Source of the DNA: Spirogloea muscicola
Taxonomy: Eukaryota; Streptophyta; Zygnematophyceae; Spirogloeales; Spirogloeaceae
Reading direction: 5' to 3'
Length of the DNA: 12,563 nucleotides
NCBI GenBank assembly: GCA_009602725.1
Contig: WELB01000008.1
Coordinates: 371,355-383,917, forward strand
Below are positions 8,896-12,563 of the stretch, one piece after another. Made by a program: the position numbers and the translations under genes. The stretch's first letter is position 1. Every line of letters begins with the position of its first letter. The notes under the pieces were generated by a model, which was given only the letters and a program-made list of their open reading frames with translations, had not been told where the DNA came from and made no database searches.

Positions 8896-9771
8896 TTGCC
8901 GGAGCCGGAGCGCTACATTCTGAAGTGCAGCAGTCGTTGGCCACTGGCAAGGTTCTCGGCTGCAGCCTTTACTGCCAGAGCCTACACTGACTTCTATGGT
9001 CTGTCTCGACCAGACCTTATGTCTCCGTGATTTGTGATATTGACTTTTAAATTTGAAGTCAGCACCCCATTCATTCTTTTTGTGGGCTGGCCAAATACAG
9101 CCATCGCCCTCTACTTCAGGAGTCATTCTTCTTACCCTACTGGCAAGGGAAGGCGAAGGCTCTCAAGCAAGTGACAACAATCGCCACACACAGACGCCAA
9201 ACTTGACGTCTTGCACTCCCGGAGACGCTCAGAATTAGCTTTGGCGAGTGTGTGCAATTGGATCAGGCTTGCAGTGCTTGGCTTTGATTTTAGTGCGAAG
9301 AGAAAGACTTGAGATGTCCTGTGAATCGAGAGTCAAATGATAGGAACTGACACAAAAAACAGAGGCTCAGGTCTCAGTGTCTGCAGCAGCAGAATCCCGC
9401 CCACCGTGTCCTTGGCCGGCAAGAGGTGAGCGTCCACCTCCGCTGGCCTGCATGGCACACGGCTCGCGTGCGACTGGCTCGCTGATGGAAAGCCAGCCAT
9501 CAGATCGGCCTGCTGCAACACACTGCAGGGCCTGAGGACGTGACCGAGCTCCTCGATGCAATGCATTTGCCTGGGACCAGTTGCGTTGCCCGACCAAGAT
9601 GCAAGCCGTCTGCTCACTCCCAGCGCCCTACGCATTGCGCCACAAGCATCGCCAAGCTTGAGAACCAGTGATCATGCAATGCTGCCATCAACAAGGGCAG
9701 CATCTGGGGCCTTCGCGGCCTCAGTCTCGACAACCACCGGCCATGGCCCCCGACTTCAATGGCCCCCGACT
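8896..9771. other. Flank between SKL2-like stop and CrtI-like start
   Basis: These 876 bases lie between two tandem minus-strand genes and should hold the 3' UTR of the SKL2-like gene and the promoter and 5' UTR of the CrtI-like gene. A 100-codon minus frame at 9333-9635 has no motif I know. No TATA-like or TGTAA motif could be assigned. Confidence 0.6.
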
Positions 9772-9774
9772 TCA
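9743..9774. repeat. Perfect 16-bp tandem duplication abutting the SKL2-like stop codon
   Basis: ATGGCCCCCGACTTCA occurs twice back to back, at 9743-9758 and 9759-9774. On the minus strand the first copy begins exactly with the TGA stop codon (9774-9772), so the duplication adds only 3' UTR sequence. Confidence 0.95.
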
Positions 9775-12563
9775 CGGTGCAAGCTGCGCAGTGGGAAGTT
9801 CGCTGCCGTCCCCCGTAGCCCTCCAGCCTGGTGGCATCAGGTTGGGCCAGTCTCCACGGCAGCCCAGGCGCACGTACAAGCTCTTCTTCCCTGCCCAGAA
9901 AGAGTCAAGTGGACGGTCAAGAACATGGACAAGCGCAAGCATCTGTTCAGGCTTTCGTTCCAGAGTCTGGCATCAGCTTGTCTGAAGTTGACATTGACTG
10001 TAGTCATGGCATGGGGCTGGCAAGAGAGAGCCGGCCAGCGCTGCCGCACAGGCTCATCAATATTCCCTGCACTTCCTCCTCCTTTCTGCACTTCCTGCAG
10101 GTAATGAAGACCCCGACCATGAAGCCCGCAATTAACTCTTCACCTTTAAGCCCCACACCTGGCTTTCACTCTTACATTTGCTTGAACCCTTAACGAACCC
10201 TGCAGAAACAGAGGGGGCCGGAGGAGGAGAAGAAGAGAAGGGTGGATGGGAGAATTGCTGGAGAAGAAAGAGTGCCCACCAATGAGGTCCGCGTCACTGT
10301 CTGCCAGCCCCTTGATGGCCTTGAGCACGGCCTCCGCAGCCAGCCGCGCCCCTCCCTCTTCGTGCCAGCTGCCCTGCACAGCGACCCTTACATCGGCCCT
10401 GGAGTAGAGACCGACTGGATCCTCGCCACCTCTGGCGGATCCAGCGTGCACTCCCCCATCGCTGAGCTCAGTACCATTGCCAAAGGCAGACAAGCAATCG
10501 AGGTGGACGCAGACGCCAGCTTGCAAGTGGCGCCATCCGCCTGTACTGGATGCAGCGCCGCGCTCACTACCCATGGTGGCCACTACGCATCGCACGTGCC
10601 TGGGGGCAGGCGAGAGAGGAGCAATCGCCACGTCATGGTGGGCCGCCGTAGCAGAGCTTCCACCACATACAATCAGCAGTAGTGTGATGGCGAAGAAGGC
10701 AGCAAAGGCCGGAGTACGAACAATGTCAAGCCCTCCAGGACAGCAGCCTCCATACGGGCCAGCTCAGCGGCCCCCTCCTCAGCTGCCACTGCGTAGCAAG
10801 CGCAGGGTGACCCCAGATTTAGCCATCATGGCACACACCAGGCAAATGTCAAGAGGCTGCAGCCTGGGGCCCCACGCAGCAGTGGCCTTGTCAGACTTCA
10901 GCACCACCAAAGTGTGCAGAAAGAATACTTATTGAGAGAGGGGCACATGATGGATTGGATCCTACATGGTTTTGGGCTTTTGCATTCTGCGCTCTACTTC
11001 GATTCCGCGATCTTGAATAAGATATGGTGAATGTAGGAGTAGGGAGCGGCGGTGACGGAGTGGGAGAGAAGCGTGCCATGAGCGGGGACGCCTGCGGCTT
11101 GCTCCACGAGCTCCTCTGTTCTCAGCGGCACATATCTGAGGAGCCAAACATGTGTCAAGTGGGCTTCAGTGCAAGATCTTGGTTGCACTACCGACATTGT
11201 TGTGGCTACTGCCCTACTTGCTCATCTCAACCTGAATCTTGAGCATCTCTGTACTGAAAAGCTGTTTTCCACTCTCACAGTCCCCAAGCTCAACCTTGAC
11301 GATTGACAGACACAGCTTACGAAGCTCTACACGTTACATCTAACCATTAGGCCCTGGACCTTTGAAGATGCAGGTGCAGGCCAAGGGGGCGCAACTGGAG
11401 GCCGCCGGCGAGCTCGCAAGCAACTGCCCAGCTGGCTGCACTATCAGCGCCGACGATGTAGATTGAGGTGCCGGCTAGCGTGCGCCCCACGCCACGAACT
11501 AGAGCCGCCCACTCCTGCACCAGCGCCGGCCATGGCTTGCCGGGGTGCACCTTTCGGAGGCTCACCACCACCTCGCCGTCGTCCTCGTCAAGGAACCTAA
11601 GCGTCGCGGCAGAGCAGCCAGGGTGCACCACACGCTGGCTTGGTTCGGCTGCAGCGTGGAGGCTGCAAGCCTTGACCCTAAGCGAACCCTTAATCGCAAT
11701 CTGGACCATAAGTCCTTATACCTAGAACCCAGAAAGATCACCCTGGTCGCTAAGTATTGAGCACAAATGCTGAAGCGAGACCCCAGTAACACGGGGCCGG
11801 AGGGTTACGGTTAAGGGAATTTGGGAGTCAGGGTACAGGGTTCAGGGTACAGGGTTTAAGTGGACGTCATGACAGCCTCACCACACTGTCTCAGCAGGCA
11901 GGACGCGATCGTAGAGTGGCCGCGCCACGAGCAGTGGCAGGGGAAACCCCTGCGCCGGAGCACCGCCGGCGCCGTCGCCCCCACCACTGTCTGCTGGCGG
12001 TGCCGCGGCGACGATGAGGGAGTCGTCCTGGGTGTCCACCGCCACGCGGCAGCGCGCCATGTCGGCCGGCAGCCTCACGCGCACCTCCACCTCCCCATGC
12101 TCGTCCAGGAACTGCAGCAGCAGCGCCCGCCAGCCAGAGGCGTGCACGGGCTGAGCAAGCGGCAGCAGGACGGGAGCCGGGCCTCCTCACCCGGAAAATC
12201 GGCCATGGCGAGGCTGCCATGCGAGGACTTCAGTTGGCTAGAGCCTCAGCGCTAAGGCAGCGCAGCAGCTTGCGCGGCAGCGCCAGGGCCAGGCTAACCT
12301 CGTACTTGGCGCTGGCGGCGTTGGCACCATCCACGCCACCTGAGGCGGCGGCGGTGGCGGCGGCGGCGGCGGCGGCGGTAGAGACAGCAAAGGCAGCCGT
12401 CGTGGCTGCGAGCCTGCCGACCGCCAAGACCGCCGTCGCCCCGGGACTCCGGCAGCGAGGCCGTGCCTGGAGCGCGGTGCCCGGGAGCTGTGGAGCTGGA
12501 GGCAGCGCCGTCCTGGTGGCAGTCGGGCGGGCGGCCGCGGCGGCGGCACCGCCGGCGGCAGCG
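9772..12563 (-). CDS. SKL2: SKL2-type CS domain / inactive shikimate kinase-like protein (5' end off window)
   Basis: Exons in transcription order: >12563-12299, 12111-11882, 11596-11396 (alternative end 11360), 11135 to about 11092, 10788-10722, 10599-10280, 9890-9772 (TGA). The first exon is a transit-like leader rich in Ala, Arg, Pro and Thr, ending AKYE. Next comes a CS/p23-like domain (EFLDEHGEVEVRVRLPADM, LYDRVLPAETVW, EVVVSLRKVHPGKPWPALVQE). The shikimate-kinase-like domain follows: LAGTSIYIVGADSAASWAV, YVPLRTEELVEQAA, EEGAAELARMEAAVLEGL, HVRCVVATMGSERGAA, GLYSRADVRVAVQGSW, and the family C-terminal signature KKSLYVRLGCRGDWPN. The P-loop GxxGxGK[S/T] of true shikimate kinases reads GADSAASW, so phosphate binding is lost, as in plant SKL2. 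Plant SKL proteins are plastid proteins without shikimate kinase activity; the role is unknown. The junction after 11092 seems to use a GC donor (CAG/GCGTCC) and is the least certain. Confidence 0.9.
9891..10279 (-). other. SKL2-like last intron
   Basis: This 389-nt intron has donor ATTG/GTGGGC and acceptor TGGGCAG. It joins ADLI to GKKSLYVRLG. The plus-strand reading frames across it are chance frames. ACCCTTAACGAACCCTG at about 10186-10203 is telomere-like. Confidence 0.8.
10789..11091 (-). other. SKL2-like intron, donor uncertain
   Basis: About 303 nt lie between YVPLRTEELVEQAA and VAAEEGAAELARMEAAV. The acceptor TACGCAG (10789-10790) is clear. No in-phase GT donor exists near the end of the upstream exon, and CAG/GC at 11092 gives the right phase and length. 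Confidence 0.55.
11136..11359 (-). other. SKL2-like intron with two possible donors
   Basis: The acceptor is CTCCTCAG (11136-11137). The donor is either AAAG/GTCCAG (exon end 11360) or CTCCA/GTTGCG (exon end 11396). Both are phase 2. The second gives ELAGGLQYVPLRTEEL, the length expected for the family; the first adds 12 residues. Confidence 0.6.
11597..11881 (-). other. SKL2-like intron 2 carrying telomere-like repeats
   Basis: This 285-nt intron has donor GTGTG/GTGAGG and acceptor CGCTTAG. It restores ETVW-FLDEDDGEVVV with a split Trp codon. Its donor-proximal part is a telomere-like block (11800-11862). Confidence 0.85.
11800..11862. repeat. Degenerate telomere-like array in SKL2-like intron 2
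   Basis: The plus strand reads AGGGTTACGGTTAAGGGAA and, after a short spacer, CAGGGTACAGGGTTCAGGG and ACAGGGTTTAAG. These are variants of the TTTAGGG unit, several in exact 7-base register (AGGGTAC, AGGGTTC, AGGGTAC, AGGGTTT). Weaker pieces in the opposite sense (CCCTAAGCGAACCCTTAA) lie at 11676-11695. Confidence 0.85.
12112..12298 (-). other. SKL2-like intron 1
   Basis: This 187-nt intron has donor ACGAG/GTTAGC and acceptor CTGCTGCAG. It is phase 0 and joins AKYE to FLDEHGEVEV. The open frame that crosses the donor (LALALPRKLL) is read-through, not part of the protein. Confidence 0.8.
12344..12379. repeat. GGC/GCC trinucleotide repeat coding for poly-alanine
   Basis: A near-pure GGC run with one T interruption lies in the first visible SKL2-like exon. 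In the minus reading frame it encodes the Ala stretch of the leader (STAAAAAAATAAAS). Such runs vary in length between strains. Confidence 0.85.

Noticed and set aside
9333-9635. 100-codon minus-strand frame between the SKL2-like and CrtI-like genes
   Set aside because: No motif, no splice partners and no homology recognised; probably 3' UTR or spacer.
9556-10104. 182-codon plus-strand open frame
   Set aside because: It overlaps the last SKL2-like exon (9772-9890) and its intron on the opposite strand, has no recognisable motif and no consistent codon pattern.
10242-10682. 146-codon plus-strand open frame
   Set aside because: It is the antisense of the SKL2-like exon 10280-10599, which carries clear family motifs on the minus strand.
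1-12563. Metabolic gene cluster or CRISPR-like/defence system
   Set aside because: The four genes face different ways, belong to unrelated processes and have plant-style introns. No regular spaced repeats, transposase, integrase or attachment sites were seen.

Overview
The window is nuclear DNA of a green alga (Chlorophyta). The evidence is: genes interrupted by many short spliceosomal introns, plant-type protein families (an SKL2-type shikimate kinase-like protein and SEC15 of the plant/algal type), alanine/arginine-rich plastid-targeting leaders, TGTAA motifs (the chlorophyte poly(A) signal) downstream of two stop codons, and degenerate fragments of the plant/algal telomere repeat TTTAGGG inside introns. 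The genus cannot be told from the sequence alone. A run of 563 N (1243-1805) is an assembly gap. All gene models were spliced by hand from reading frame, splice sites and family motifs.

Layout, left to right. (1) Positions 1-1242, minus strand: the N-terminal part of exocyst subunit SEC15. Its first codons fall in the gap and it runs off the left edge. (2) Positions 1806-3886, plus strand: a class I glutamine amidotransferase-like protein in six exons, with its first few codons in the gap. SEC15 and this gene are divergent, so their shared 5' region and both start codons lie in the gap. (3) Positions 3887-4861: convergent 3' flanks without a recognisable gene. (4) Positions 4862-8895, minus strand: a complete nine-exon gene for a 603-residue, probably plastid-targeted CrtI/carotenoid-desaturase family FAD oxidoreductase. 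The nine exons sum to 1812 nt, exactly 604 codons. (5) Positions 8896-9771: flank between two tandem minus-strand genes. (6) Positions 9772-12563, minus strand: an SKL2-type protein (CS domain plus shikimate-kinase-like domain), missing only its extreme N-terminus at the right edge.

The four genes are ordinary single nuclear genes, not an operon, and nothing suggests they act in one pathway. Two (the CrtI-like and SKL2-like proteins) look plastid-targeted and two cytosolic. Two of the four appear to lack catalytic residues of their enzyme family: the amidotransferase has Ser where the nucleophilic Cys should be, and the SKL2-like protein has no P-loop. The most notable non-gene signals are degenerate telomere-like repeats in introns of several genes, three likely GC-AG introns in about 18, and a 29-nt micro-exon. 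I found no mobile element, CRISPR array, RNA gene or clearly novel multi-gene system.
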